The notes beneath the pieces are model-generated. The model was not told where the DNA came from. It did not search any database and saw only the letters and a list, made by a program, of their open reading frames with translations. 64,000 nt of DNA. Source: Allolobophora icterica (Eukaryota > Annelida > Clitellata > Crassiclitellata > Lumbricidae). The position numbers were made by a program, and so were the translations under genes. The stretch's first letter is position 1; every line of letters begins with the position of its first letter. The stretch is from the NCBI GenBank assembly GCA_963556255.1, contig OY744611.1, forward strand, positions 32,323,603-32,387,602, read 5' to 3'. Below are positions 11,007 through 36,996 of the stretch, piece after piece.

Positions 11007-11275
11007 GGCACCGGTGCGTTGCGACCCGAGGCTAGATGGGATGGATCGTGATACGTGTTACGGTAGCACTATGGAGGCACCGGTGCGTTGTTGTCTGAAG
11101 CGAGATGGATCGTGATGCGTGTTGTGGTTGCACTATGGCTCTGTCTTGTTTTGTGTTGTGTGGTTGTTTGTTAGTAGTACCTGCTGGGCCTCTGGCGTGG
11201 CGTGAAACCCCGTAAGCCCTTTGTTTTGGCAGGTGAGCCCCTGGCGTGGCGTAAAACCCCGTAAGCTCATAGGGT
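11007..11275. repeat. Two short tandem duplications
   Basis: The first pair repeats GGCACCGGTGCGTTG with GATGGATCGTGAT about 80 bases apart (11009-11140). The second repeats CCTCTGGCGTGGCGTGAAAC / CCCCTGGCGTGGCGTAAAAC followed by CCCCGTAAGC about 50 bases apart (11190-11265). No gene is recognised. Confidence 0.7.
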
Positions 11276-12199
11276 CTGTGTTTTGTCTGTTCTTTTGTGT
11301 TGTGCATTTTGTTGTGCATTTTGAGCCGAGGGATAAGAAGGAGGATGAAAGAGGGCTGGATTAGAGGGAAGAGGAGTTGGACGTTGATTCAAAGCACAGG
11401 GGCGTACGTACAGTAACGATTGGACAGTGAAACCACAGCCGCAAGAGAAGGACATTCTCAACTCAACTCACAATGGAACAGACGCTTATCCTACCGGCAT
11501 AAAAGTTCTTCGTTACGAGTCTGAAGCAGATTTTGCACATACAAATAATTAGCAGTGTGAGGAGGAGGAACACCCCTCACACAGTCGACTTTGTCATAAA
11601 GTAAAACAACTGAAACGTTATTTTGTTCAATTTTTCTACAGACTTTAACAAGCCCTCTGAATCTCCGCTTTCGCCTTTGATTCCTTAGTTGCTGTTTAGC
11701 AACACTGTGCCATAGCGAAGTTGATTCGCGTCGCCCTCCTCCTTTCTCCAGTCTTGGGACTGGCACTGCCAGAGTACGGACAGTCCTGCCCTCTTATATG
11801 ACAAAGTAAATAAGCAACACGGACCCGAAGTCCCGATAAACACTTTGTCAAATCTTTATTGTAACTGGGCTTTGATTAATTCTATACTGAGAATATCAAT
11901 GCGAGCACCAACTTCACTGACTGACACCAAAAAGTGACTAAGTTGAATATGATTGCTATAGAAAATACCAATGCCTATAACCTATGGACCATTGATTAAC
12001 CTTATAGCAACAGACCGATTTGAAAACATCTTCAAATTCTAAAATAAACAGAAGCTTTTGCCTCACATCAGGCCGCATCTGCAAACGAGGTCCTACATCT
12101 GTAAACGAGGTTTATTCGTGGTACGAGTTCACAGTTGTGTTTTTCTATTCTCAAGTATATCGTTTAGAATACACGGGTCAATATATGGTTGAACCCAAA

Positions 12200-12790
12200 A
12201 AAATTAATACAAAGGTTTCTCAGCTGATTTTGTTACCATTTGGCATGCTTATTGACATAGCAAAAGTCTACTCTATGCGTCCAAGATGGCTGCCGGGAGC
12301 TAAAATTGTCTATATCTCAAGCACTAATCAACCCTTGGAAAGGTGGTTTTGGTGTTTAGCTGTAGGGTTTATGGGCTACCATTTACTGACAAATCCAAGG
12401 AGGTGTGACACATAATATGCATGCATAATGCATAGTATGGTCGGATAGCCTGCATTTACATTGCCATTCAGAAGAAAGGATAAAGCCAGAACCCTTGGAA
12501 AAAAGGAGAGAGCTATGGTGCAATGAAATGACATGTCATTTCACAGTTGTTATTTATCCACGCCGTGACAGGTTGCGACACGACTTCTCGCATATTCGGT
12601 GTTGGCAAAAAGAATGATACATTAAGTGATTGTAATGATACATTAAGTGATTAAAGTTATTTCTGAACGCTGAGTAATAAACCCTACGGTTTGACACCAA
12701 AACCACCCTTCTAGGTTGAATAGTGCTTGGGATATAGACAATGTTAGCTCCCGGCAGCCATCTTGGACGCCATCTTGAAATGATAAATCA
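12200..12790. mobile_element. Internally deleted DNA transposon with ~200-bp inverted ends
   Basis: The left arm (about 12200-12415) and right arm (about 12650-12790) are inverted copies. They share CCAAGATGGCTGCCGGGAGC, CAAGCACTA and AGGTGGTTTTGGTGT on the left, with the complements on the right. The same left arm starts the larger element at 30350 and the same right arm ends it near 32520, so this copy is a deleted derivative of that transposon. The short core shares GTTATTTATCCACGCCGTGA with 30587-30606. Confidence 0.75.
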
Positions 12791-12917
12791 ACTGGGCGTT
12801 TTCACCAGCTTCAATTAAATGCTTAAAGACCTTTCTTTTTACACGAGCCTGTCACGTTGAGAGCGTTTCTGAATAGCTCTGCTGCGCGGAGCGCTTTAAA
12901 AATGTTTATATTACATT

Positions 12918-13198
12918 ACATTACAATACATGTCCCAGTTATTTGTCTCCATTCATAGTTACTGTTAATAGACACGAGCGACATGTGTCCCAAAGATTTT
13001 AATCTTTGACGTGTCCTACAGGTAAAATTCCAGTTTCGCTGAGGCTCTTGACCCATGGCCATTAGACGTGACCACGGAAGACGCCTCTCTGCCTCACTTA
13101 AAAAGCGTGTTGACACAACCAGACGTAACACTCGCATTATTGCAAAACGTGAAAGCAATTGTCTATATTTTATCCAGGGTTGGTGTAAAACTGGAAAG
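12918..13198 (+). promoter_or_regulatory. 5' flank/5' UTR of AKR copy 1
   Basis: This block is conserved upstream of all three visible AKR starts. Shared segments include TGTCCCAGTTATTTG, CTTGACCCATG, GACGC and TTTATCCAGGGTTG just before the ATG. Conservation ending at the coding start suggests a promoter plus 5' UTR. An in-frame ATG at 13055 exists only in copy 1 and would add 48 residues. It is not conserved in copies 2 and 3, so 13199 is preferred as the start. Confidence 0.6.
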
Positions 13199-27391
<14,193 letters not shown>

Positions 27392-28200
27392 TTCGCCTCA
27401 GCAGTGTTTTTCGAAAAATAGCTAATATTCCACAAAGCATTACTCCTGATTGCTTCTGAGCACCAACACGAAATTTATATCACCAGAAAGCTTATGGCAT
27501 GCACTTTTCAGAAATATGAAATTCAGATGAATTCCAGTTGTTCATTTTCCCAATATCAGCTGGTGAAGTTGACCCCTGTTCATCAGTTTGACCAAGTTTA
27601 GCATGTCAGTATGAATTCATTTGCAAATAAACGCCACAGTAAAGTACATCCAGTAGGAGCCCATTACTTGCTATTTCAAAATATGAACAGATTAAAATGT
27701 TGTTGCTGCTGCTTTTCCTCATGTTGGTCTGGCAAATTCAAGAAAATACAGTTTGCGATTTCTGAGATGGCATATTGGCAGCTGTCCTGTAAAGTCTCTA
27801 CCCAAGACACAGTCAATTTAATAGGCTCATTAGGTTAACAACAACTTTCTAAATACAGCAGTGAAAACCTCATGCCTCTCGCTGCTCTACTTCTTGAGTT
27901 ATTTCATGTTGAATATGGCCTCAGAGAACATTTCACGAAATCGGATACAAATTTTTGCCTACCCCACCTCACTGTAAGATGGTATAGCCTATCTTGGTCA
28001 AATTTTGAAATATCCAAATAAAATTTCGAATTTGTGCCTCAAAATGGTGGGCAAATACGTGTAAAAATTTAGAGCCAAATCTAAGGTTGAAGGTGGGAGA
28101 GTCTGGTTGATCTCACATGGAATGACCCAGCTTGCAATTAAATGGTTTCAATGTTTTCATTTCATATGATATGAACATTTATAGTAAAATTTTAGGGCCC
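27392..28200. other. 3' flank of AKR copy 1
   Basis: Only the first ~30 bases resemble the flanks after copies 0 and 2; the rest is different sequence. No gene is supported. The open frame at 27611-27838 has no recognisable domain. An AATAAA lies at 27626-27631. Confidence 0.5.
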
Positions 28201-28204
28201 ACGT

Positions 28205-28690
28205 TACGCTGTGATAGTTCTAAGTCTGTTTTCCTCGGCGTTCAGAATGAAGCATCAGTTAATTGACAAAAGCTTGATTTGTCGTAAGGCTACTTACTTA
28301 CATAAATCCGTAATAACCATCGTATGCGTAATCTCCAAACTTCTAAAGCGCCACTTGAAGGCCAATCGCAGGGCACTAGCCTATTCACGAGTGCTACGTC
28401 AAATCAGAGGGAGTTCCAGAGAGTAGTCAAAGAGAGGTCCGAGTACGGTTTCCAGATGGCCAGATCAAGACATCCGAGAAGGCAGAGCAGCTGGTAAGGC
28501 GGGTGTCGTTTAGGCCGAGAAAATTTGGAAGGCGGAGGATTAGATGAGTCAGGGTAGGAGAACTTGAAAAGGTGAGACTTCAGTTGTAAGTGGAAAGCCT
28601 GGGGTAGTAGATAGAGGACCATGAGAATGAGTTTGGAGGACAGGTTGGAAAGATATGGAAGAACCGAAGTATCAATATCAGAGATCTTCA
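28205..28690. repeat. Duplicated spacer block upstream of AKR copy 2
   Basis: Counterpart of 6900-7400, with the same order of blocks and about the same distance from a LINE remnant. A minus-strand open frame (28404-28691) is not recognised as a gene and is not conserved as a frame in the other copy. Confidence 0.7.
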
Positions 28691-28744
28691 CAGATATGAT
28701 TAATGCAGAGGTCTTACTTCTATGGGGGGGGGGTTATGAACAGG

Positions 28745-29265
28745 GAGGTCAAACCTTTTAGTTTGGAGATCAGTTGGAGAAAAAGCAGAGCTAAATCATT
28801 TCGGAACATCCATCTGACCAAGTACTGTCAACGGCTGCAAGCAGCGAGTTTGGGGTTGAAGCCTTTACCTACATTGGCTTCCATACAGTGTCTAGTGGCT
28901 CCAGCGCACAGGAGATCAAGCGCCGAATCGCCATCGCCAGATCCTGCATCGTCTCCTTGGAGTAAGACACCTGGGCTCTACAATAATTTTTGAGCTGAAC
29001 ATTAATCTACAGCTCCATAGATTGTGCTGCCTGTACCCCTCTACTGTTGCGAGACACGATCTACCACAGAGCCCCTAAACAAGAAACTGGACACCTTTGA
29101 TATGTGGTGCCTCATGCAGAAGGATCCTCTGAATATCCGACTTGGACCGCGTGATCAATATCGCGATCAGAAGGCAAACAGTGATGGCACTGCTCACTGC
29201 CACTTTTCGAAGAGAGGGAGACTGCGTCGTTTTGGACACGTTGCCCGCCCTCCATAACATAATAC
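28745..29265 (+). mobile_element. LINE ORF2 C-terminal remnant (second copy)
   Basis: Counterpart of 7950-8280 but longer. It includes PLNKKLDTFDMWCL and ends with RLRRFGHVARPP, the well-known C-terminal signature of several endonuclease-type LINE ORF2 proteins. Multiple frameshifts and stops show it is dead. Confidence 0.65.
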
Positions 29266-29404
29266 GACATAAAAAATCGGCAGCAGCGCTCCCGACCAAT
29301 CAGGGAGAACCCACGAATAACAGAACAGACTTCAGGCACTTGCCGAACAAGGAAGATGACGGGCTGATTAGGTCGCTTTTTACTGTAAGGAAGACTATTC
29401 CAGG

Positions 29405-30060
29405 ACACAGTGCTACTGATCTTGCTTTTATCATCTTCGCCAGCTCCGATCCATCCGCAAGTCTCTTTCATTTCATGCTGTTACTACACTGGTCCATGCT
29501 CTGATCTGCACTAGGGTAGACTTTGGCAATGCTGTGTACATTGGCCTTTCCTCCTCCAATATGCACAAACTCCAGACTATCCTTAATGCTGCTGCTCGGC
29601 TTATAGGTGACATTCCCAAGTTTGCCCACATTTCTGCCTTTATCCGTGATTCCCTCCACTGGCTCCCTGCTCAACAGCGAATTCAGTTTAAAACCCTCAC
29701 TCTCATGCGCAACTGCCTTACTGCCTCTGCTCCGTCTTACCTAATGAATTTTTGCAACCCAGTTTCTTCCTTGCCTGCGAGGGCTTCCTTGCGATCTTCG
29801 GCTCGCGGCCTTATGGTTGTCCCTCGCATGCGATCTTCCACGGCACAATCCAGAAGTTTCGCCTATGTTGGCCCCTCTGCTTGGAACTGTCTCCCCTTGT
29901 TTCTCCGCCAAGAGCTTCTTGCCCTCTCTCCTATCCAGTTCCGTAGACGCCTGAAAACTTTCCTTTTTGCCGGTGCCGGCATTGATGCGGGTTGAAAGCG
30001 CCGCTGATTTGAGTGGCGCTATATAAGTTTTCGGTTACAATTACAAATTACAATTAATAG
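29405..30060 (+). mobile_element. L2-like LINE 3' end
   Basis: The frame 29534-29995 (continuing a segment RSIRKSLSFHAVTTLVHALI just upstream) encodes the RT C-terminal domain: ILNAAARLIGDIPKF, RDSLHWLPAQQRIQFK, and SFAYVGPSAWNCLPLFLR. It ends at a natural stop, followed by GAGTGGCGCTATATAAGTTT and a TTACAATTACAAATTACAATT-like tail. The 5' side is truncated. Confidence 0.8.
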
Positions 30061-30837
30061 CAAAACTCCTGTTGCGGGTAGTGGGCGACCTAGCCAGATG
30101 GACGGCAAGGACAGCATGTGCAGCCGACTGGAGGGACTGCGACCAGAAATAGATGAGGAAAAGATACACAGAGATCTAAGATAGGATGGGACCGTTCCCA
30201 TTAGGTAATTTCGCTTGAGAGCTAGAACCTTATACACTGTGTCACAATTGAACTGATACCCTTTTTGTTTTGGCAATAAATCTGTCAATTCTAAAAATAA
30301 TTCAATAAAAGTCTGGATATTGAAAAATAGATAAATTATCAATATTTTCCCAAAAAATTAATACAAAGGTTTCTCAGCTGATTTTGTTACCATTTGGCAT
30401 GCTTATTAACATAGCAAAAGTCTACTCTATTCGTCCAAGATGGCTGCCGGGATCTAAAATTGTCTATATCTCAAGCACTATTCAACCCTTGGAAAGGTGG
30501 TTTTGGTGTCTAGCTGTAGGGTTTATAGGCTACCATTTACTGACAAATCCAAGGAGGTGGGACGTAGGCCTATAATATGTTCTCAATTGTTATTTATCCA
30601 CGCCGTGACAGGTTGCTTCTCGACTTCTCGCATGCTCTTTGTTGGCAAGAAGAATACTTTCCAGAAGCTTGTAAAAAGTAACACTATCCTTCGGTCATGT
30701 GCCAACGCATTCACTGTCCCAAGTCAGATCACAGAGGTGATTGATGACCTAGGATGCCAAGTAATGACTGTCCTGTTTGGTGGCAAGTGCACAGACTCCC
30801 TTGCGAAAATGCGATATGACAACGTCAGCAAGAAGGT

Positions 30838-31009
30838 CACGGCCTCATTAAGGCTAGTGCGGGTGCTGTGATTGGCTATATAGCCATGAGTACGGGGTCC
30901 AATTACAAGTACAATAACAAAATTTAATGTACTTCCGAAAATGCGGGCCCCTCAAAACTGCGGACCCGGGTGCTGCAGCACCCTTAGCACCCCCCTTAAT
31001 GCGGGCCTG
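30838..31009. mobile_element. hAT MITE (172 bp)
   Basis: The right end in reverse complement is CAGGCCCGCATTAAGG; the left is CACGGCCTCATTAAGG. The flanks are AAGAAGGT (30830-30837) and AAGATGGT (31010-31017), an 8-bp duplication with one difference. It splits the transposon gene. Confidence 0.75.
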
Positions 31010-31229
31010 AAGATGGTTGTCTCTGCTTCATCATTTGTAACTCCTGAACGTCTTCCACCTACCAAATCTGCTACTAAACTTCATTGTCGCAGAGCGTACT
31101 ACCAGATCATTACAGGGATGGGAAAAGCAGAGGGTATGGATGCAATAAACTGGGGTTGGAACCTCCAGGATAATCGGTTTGTCCCAGTTATGTCAACGAT
31201 GAACGCCGCTCCAGAAATTCTCTTGAAGG

Positions 31230-32140
31230 CAGTCTTGTTGTCAAGACCTTAAACCTCAAGACCAAGACCAAGACCAAGACCTTGAACCTCAAGACCAAGA
31301 CCAAGACCAAGACCTTGAACCTCAAGACCAAGACCAAGACCAAGACCTTGAACCTCAAGACCGAGACCAAGACCAAGACCTTGAACCTCAAGACCAAGAC
31401 CGAGACCAAGACCCAAAAAATCACAGTCGTATCCAGACTTTTATTCCTTACTAAAAATTGTCCAGTCGGACTACTCGTTATTTAAATGAAAACATGAGTT
31501 TTTTCTTTTATTCAAGCAAAACAACTCTAAATGGAGACTGCAGAGAATTCCGAATTCGTATTTACAAAAGTCATTCATGCGAAATGTTATTCCAAATGCC
31601 TGTTGAATTTTATAAAAACCAATTTGCTCAGAATTTTCTGACCAAGACGTGACCTGTGGGGCCTCCTAAAAATTCTGCCATGTGAAAAAACACGGTCTAT
31701 AAGTGCTGAAATCGCTAGCACACAAAGCAGCTTTTCAAGAACCGGATGTTAATGTACAAATTAATCATGAGTCTGTTTTGAAATAATTCCATGATAAATA
31801 ACCGGAAGTCAAAATAATTGTCCAAAACAACAATGAAGCCTCATTCACACCGTGTAAATACTAAAGCAATAACTGTACGGGTAATTATTGGATAAATTTT
31901 AAAAATTCTTGCCGTTTGTTAAAATTAATGACTGTTCATTTTGACAAAAGTCTTGGTCTTGGTCTTGCAAAACCAAGACCAAGACTTTGAACCTCAAGAC
32001 CAAGACCAAGACCTTGAACCTCAAGACCAAGACCAAGACCAAGACCTTTGGTCTCAAGACCAAGACCAAGACCAAGACTTTTAAAAACGAACTCGAGCGC
32101 ACTCGAGACCAAGACCTTGGTCTCGAGGACAACAAGACTG
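31230..32140 (-). mobile_element. hAT element (911 bp) with AAGACC arrays, copy A
   Basis: It begins CAGTCTTGTTGTCAAGACC and ends in the inverted GGTCTCGAGGACAACAAGACTG-type sequence. The flanks are CTTGAAGG at 31222-31229 and 32141-32148. Both subterminal regions are tandem arrays of AAGACC and TTGAACCTC units. On the minus strand the middle carries a decayed hAT dimerisation region with FSHGRIFRRPHRSRLGQK. It has the same length, in opposite orientation, as 39977-40887. Confidence 0.92.
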
Positions 32141-32889
32141 CTTGAAGGTAATTCATTGCAACTGCTGCAATTCCTGCAGGACACTCCGCTGCTCCTGTAG
32201 AAGAAATGGACTCCCATGTACTTCTCCTGTGGACCGTACCAAGTTCAAAAATGTGACAATCCACATAACAAGTTTCCTCCGGAACTGTCGGACGATGACT
32301 ATGAGTAGTGACTAATTGTATATGTAAGCTATGTAGGCCCCTAACTGTAAACTGTATGACCACTGGATTTGTCAGTAAATGATACACTAAGTGATTAAAA
32401 TTATTTCAAATGAACGCCGAGCAATAACCCTACGGTTAGACACCAAAACCACCTTTCTAGGTTGAATAGCGCTTCAGATATAGACAATGTTAGCATCCGG
32501 CGGCCATCTTGGACGTCAGCTTGAAATGATACATTGAGTAATTAAAGTTATTTCAAATGAACGTTGAGCAATAACCCTACGGTTAGACACCAAACCCACC
32601 TCTCTAGGTTGAATATTGCTTGGGATATAGACAATTTTAGCTTCCGGTGTGGTATGAGAAATTGTCCGGCATGAAGATGTGTCTCGCTCCTCCCACTTCT
32701 GGCAGTAGATGTGTCCGACTCTGCCCACTTCCGTTGTCAAGAGAGTATTTCATACGATATACCCGGTACGTCAGATGTTGCAGTGTGAGGTAATGTCCGG
32801 ACCATAGTCTGATGTTAAGAGTAGACGATGTTTGAATTGTTTTGTATCAATTTTTTGGGTTAGGTGTTTTTTCGTATATTGTCCCGTCT

Positions 32890-33130
32890 AATAACTATAA
32901 TTGCAATTGTAATCGAGAACTTATATAGCGCCACTCAAAGTCAGAGGCGCTCCCGACGCGAGTCAGCGTCTTCACTGACGAAAAGAAAGGTTTTCAGATG
33001 CTTGCGGAAATGGGCAGGAGGGGGATTGAGGAGGTAAACCTAACTTTCTAAGGGCCTGAGGCAAGCTGTTCCAGCTGGAGAGGACCACAACCGCAAAATT
33101 CCGAAACTGTGCTGTGGCATTGCAGACTGA
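32890..33130 (-). mobile_element. L2-like LINE 3' end
   Basis: In reverse complement it reads SSWNSLPQALRKLGLPPQSP, then a stop, GGGAGCGCCTCTGAC and GAGTGGCGCTATATAAGTTC. This is the same 3' end as the LINE at 29405-30060. Truncated at the 5' side. Confidence 0.75.
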
Positions 33131-33239
33131 ATCTATATAATATTAGAATGGCGAATAGTTGATTAAACGGAAGGCTACTTACTAACTTACTTAAAATGGA
33201 AACGACCATAAAAGTTACGTTTAATATTCATATGAATTC

Positions 33240-33621
33240 ATATGTCCCAGTTATTTGTCTCCATTCATAGTTACTATTAACGGACATGAGCGACATGACA
33301 TGCCCAAAGATTATAATCTTTGACGTGGCCTACATATAAAAAATCCGGCTTTGCTAAGCTTCTTGACCCATGAACATTAAACGTGACCACAGAAGACGCC
33401 TATCTCACGAGGCCTATCTGCCTGTAAAATCCGGCTTTGCTGAGGTTCTTGACCTATGAACATTAAACATGACCACAGAAGACGCCTATCTCACTCTCTG
33501 CATTGAACTCAATTGAAAAGCGTTGATACGTAACCAGACATAGGACGCTCGTATAATTATTGTTTAAACCAGAAAACTATATTGTTTGTATTTTATCCAG
33601 GGTTGCTGTTAAACTTGAAAG
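33240..33621 (+). promoter_or_regulatory. 5' flank/5' UTR of AKR copy 2, with internal duplication
   Basis: Homologous to 12918-13198 and about 54500-54781. Only here is a ~84-bp piece present twice in tandem (about 33347-33430 and 33430-33510). Each unit contains AATCCGGCTTTGCT, CTTGACC(C/T)ATGAACATTAAAC and GACCACAGAAGACGCC. If promoter elements lie here, copy 2 has two sets. Confidence 0.6.
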
Positions 33622-34009
33622 ATGGCTCTAGCAGGAAAGAAGCCATGGGTTGAATACAACTGGCTGAGCGAGAACTGTGGACTGAAAGTGTCCAATATTT
33701 GTCTAGGCACAATGACTTTTGGTAAAGCGGCCAAGGTAAGAATAAATTATTGGTTCTGCGTAGCGTTGGACATGAAATTTTGAGTGCGGTGCAGCGGAGT
33801 CCAGTGTTGAAATTTCGGCAGTGGCGGTTTTAGAGGGGGCTAGGGGTTGTTACCCACAGCCGGAAAGTTAACCCCCTAGTTTTTCTTAGCTCCCATGCAG
33901 ATTTTAGCCCCCCGAGTTTAACGTTTAATTAGCCACAATCTTACTAGCTGATTGCTCGAGTCCCTACTTTCATGCTCATAAATAAAAATTTGATGCTCAA
34001 AAATAGTTC

Positions 34010-34086
34010 ATGAGCGATCGTCCTATGAGCGATCGTCCTATGAGCGATCGTCCTATGGGCGATCGTCCTATGAGCGATCGTCCTAG
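34010..34086. repeat. 15-bp tandem repeat with CGATCG, five units
   Basis: Five consecutive units of TGAGCGATCGTCCTA (one has TGGGCGATCG), in intron 1 of AKR copy 2. Copies 1 and 3 have nothing similar at this point. Each unit has a GCGATCG palindrome. Confidence 0.9.
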
Positions 34087-34974
34087 AACCCTTTTATCAT
34101 ACTTGAATATGGGCTTTAGTCTGGTAGGTAGTTCATCAAAGCCTATATATTGGTTTAATTTGGTGTTTAGCGGCATGAATTGCCAGGGAATACCGATAAG
34201 GCTGGTTCAGTTGCCATTCTGGATCGCTATGTTGAGCTTGGAGGGAACTTTCTGGATACAGCAAACATCTACACTAATGGAGAGTCAGAGGAAATTATTG
34301 GCTCTTGGCTGAGCAGGTACACAATTACCATCTGAGCTGTATCTTAATATTTGCAACAGGAATTTCTTGTCTGTATTTAACTACCGGTATATCTTGGTTT
34401 TTACTGTACGATTCCTTTATCTGGATAAATTTGGCTTGTCTTGACATTTTTCTTTAGGAGTTTCATATATGCATAAATTTAACATAGCTTGGTTTGTGTT
34501 GGATAGCACTGCCTGCTTCATGTTTAACTTTGGTTTAGCACTGCAGTTTTATAGTTTCCTCCTAGATGTGTGAACAGCGTATGTAAACTTCACACTCTGC
34601 TTTTATTAAAAAAAGTGAATTTTGATGATTTGTTATGATATATGTTACAACAACCCAAGGACCTTCTTGAGCATGTCATATTAAGGATATATTTGGAATT
34701 TTTCGATTTTGAAATTATTGCTACAACAATTAAGAATATTGTGCACAATTTTTTGAAGTCATATGTATTTTGACTCCTATTTATACAGTACAGCACTATG
34801 TACAGTTTTAAACTTCAGAGACGCCTCCCTGCTTTCATACCCAATTCTGATTCTCTTACATACTGGTATGCCCCGTGATTTCAACTGGACTTCTTCAATG
34901 GATGGCCCAATAATTTAGACTTAGCAATTTCACCTGAAGCTACACTCGATTGCTGCCACGTGCACTATGATATT

Positions 34975-35543
34975 CAATCAATCAATCAACTAGACATTTA
35001 TATAGCGCGCTCTTCAAGGCAACTATTCAGAGGCTCTCCCAGCCCAACCTCGACGAAAGAGAACAGTCTTAAGAGCAGAGAAGAAAGAGGTGGACGAGTC
35101 TCGAGGAAGAGACCGCAGTTCGACAGGAAGGCATTCCAGATAGTGGGACCGACAACGGAGAATGCTCGCTGTTGCATGGTTGCAGTGCGAGCGAAAGGAA
35201 CATGTAAGTCACCGCGGGCAGTGGAACGGAGTAAACGGCGACCAAGAAGTGCGGAGGCTGGAAAGCAGAGCTCACGTAGATATAAAGGAGCGAGTCCAAA
35301 TTGACACTGCCAGACAATAGAAGCAACCCGGTATACAATGCGTTGCGAAAAAGGAAGCCAGTGGAGGACATCACGCATGTAGTCAGACACGTGACCAAAC
35401 TTAGGGATGTGCCCAACGAGGCGCGCAGCAGAGCGTAGAACGCGTTCAAGGCAATGCAGTCGAGTGTTAGGGAGACCAATATAGAGAGAACAGCAGTAAT
35501 AAAGCCGACAGGTAATGAAAGCATGAACGAGGGTAGCTGCGTA
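34975..35543 (-). mobile_element. L2-like LINE 3' end in intron 2 of AKR copy 2
   Basis: On the minus strand: YMRDVLHWLPFSQRIVYRVA, LAPLYLRELCFPASA, and AFSVVGPTIWNAF, followed by a GCGCTATATAAATG-type 3' end. It resembles the C-terminus at 45540-45931. Copies 1 and 3 lack it: copy 1 reads straight from GCTGCCACGTGC to TATTGGCTCTATAGAAG. Confidence 0.85.
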
Positions 35544-36996
35544 TTGGCTCTATAGAAGTAATTAGATTCTGGTTTCCATAGCCTATCTGATTCAACTGGA
35601 CTTCACCAACAGAATGCAATTTTTGAGCTCAGATTCAGTTGGAAGGACCATCAATTAAATGCTTTGTGCACTATGAAATCAGTGTTATTTACACAGTCAT
35701 TAGGCTAGATTCAATGCTGTAATTAAAATATATTAAACTGTTTGTTTAATGTTAAATCACACGTAACGATGTGTATTTCAGCCGTGATAGAGGGTCGATT
35801 GTTTTGGCAACTAAGGTGTTTGGCTATGGTGATGGAGCTCATGACTCAATTCCCAATGGTAGAGGACTCAGTCGTGGCTCAATCATGCACAACGTTGAGC
35901 AAAGCCTTCGTAGACTGAAAACAGACTATATTGACCTCTACTATGTGAGTTCGTAATTAAAAATGTAATAAAATAATTACTGCAAGGTAATAATGTTCGT
36001 TTCGCTAAACACTTTGCATTTGGTTTTAAGTAATATGGAAAGAAACTTGTGTCTAGCTCTGTTGAATATTCACACGTTGACAATGAAGCCACTTACCACT
36101 GAACTTGTGTATTTCAGATGCACTGCTATGACCAAGGAGTGAAGTTGGATGAGACTTTGCGTGCGTTTAACGACCTGGTACGATCTGGCAGGTGCGCTAT
36201 GTTGGATTGAGCAACTTCACTGGGAGCCTGTTGCAGAAAGTCATGGACTACAACAAGTTCATGGGATTTAATGAATGTGCTACTTTGCAGGTGAGTTCAG
36301 TGCTAAAGGTACACTGGCTGCTAAGGGGTTTTCTGAAAATCATTTCTGTCAAGGCTGGAGCAGGAGCACTTCGTAGTAGATGAAGATCTATATAAATTTA
36401 GTGATTGAATGGCTATAGAATGAGTATATGAGCGACTGAATTTATTAACTTCTTTATTCAATGAATGAGCAAATGTTTGATTGATTGATTGTTTGTTTGA
36501 ATGAATGTTGACAGGTAACTTCTGTGTCCTATGTTTAAATTCATGTGCATTGTGTGAAATTGACAGTTATAGTTTAAGAGCTTTTGAGCTAAGATCAGAC
36601 AGCTTTCTGTGATTTAGTTCTAAAGATGGAAGGCTTTGGCTGAGATTTCCAATCAGCATATCTGTGTTTGTTTGTGCCAAAGCATTTAAATTGAAATATC
36701 TTGACATTCTAGCAACAATACAGTCTGATGAGTCGTGATTCTGACATCGAAGTGGTTCCAACATGTCGTAGAGAAGGCATCAGTCTCATTCCGTACAGCC
36801 CGCTCAAGGGGTAGGCATGATCATTCAGCAAGCAAGCCCTTTGCGCTGGCTATTTAGCGCGATACTCAACCGGTCATCGAATCAGCCAGCCAGCCATTCA
36901 GCTTGGGAACCAGACTACCCGAGTGCCCGTTTTTAAGTCTGTCAGTCAGCCATTCAGCCGATCAGTCAGCCATTAATTAATTAGACATTAAGCCGG

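Larger units (their letters stand above)
30584..32308 (+). pseudogene. Transposon-borne gene of unknown function, split by two hAT elements
   Basis: Three collinear pieces: 30584-30830, 31018-31229 and 32141-32308. The first reads AVTGCFSTSRMLFVGKKNTF, the second PERLPPTKSATKLHCRRAYY and INWGWNL, the third HCNCCNSCRTLRCSCRRNGL, ending at a TAG. A conserved Leu-Pro-Pro-Thr block, a Trp-Gly-Trp block and a Cys-rich tail recur in many repeat-encoded proteins of cnidarians and other invertebrates. Their function is not established. Both hAT insertions left 8-bp duplications, and the frame matches on both sides once each element and one duplicate are discounted. A 1-nt shift also breaks the last piece near 32205. 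Confidence 0.6.
30350..32655 (+). mobile_element. Long-TIR DNA transposon with split internal gene
   Basis: The left arm (30350-30560) matches 12200-12415. Inverted right arms lie at about 32380-32520, with a second tandem copy at 32522-32655. Both arms carry the CCAAGATGGCTGCCGG / CCGGCGGCCATCTTGG core. Between the arms is a broken gene (30584-32308) interrupted by two hAT insertions. Its deleted derivative is at 12200-12790. The superfamily is not recognised. Confidence 0.65.

Noticed and set aside
13055..13198. Upstream in-frame ATG extending AKR copy 1 by 48 residues
   Set aside because: Not conserved in copies 2 and 3, and the extension lacks any targeting or domain pattern. It is treated as 5' UTR.
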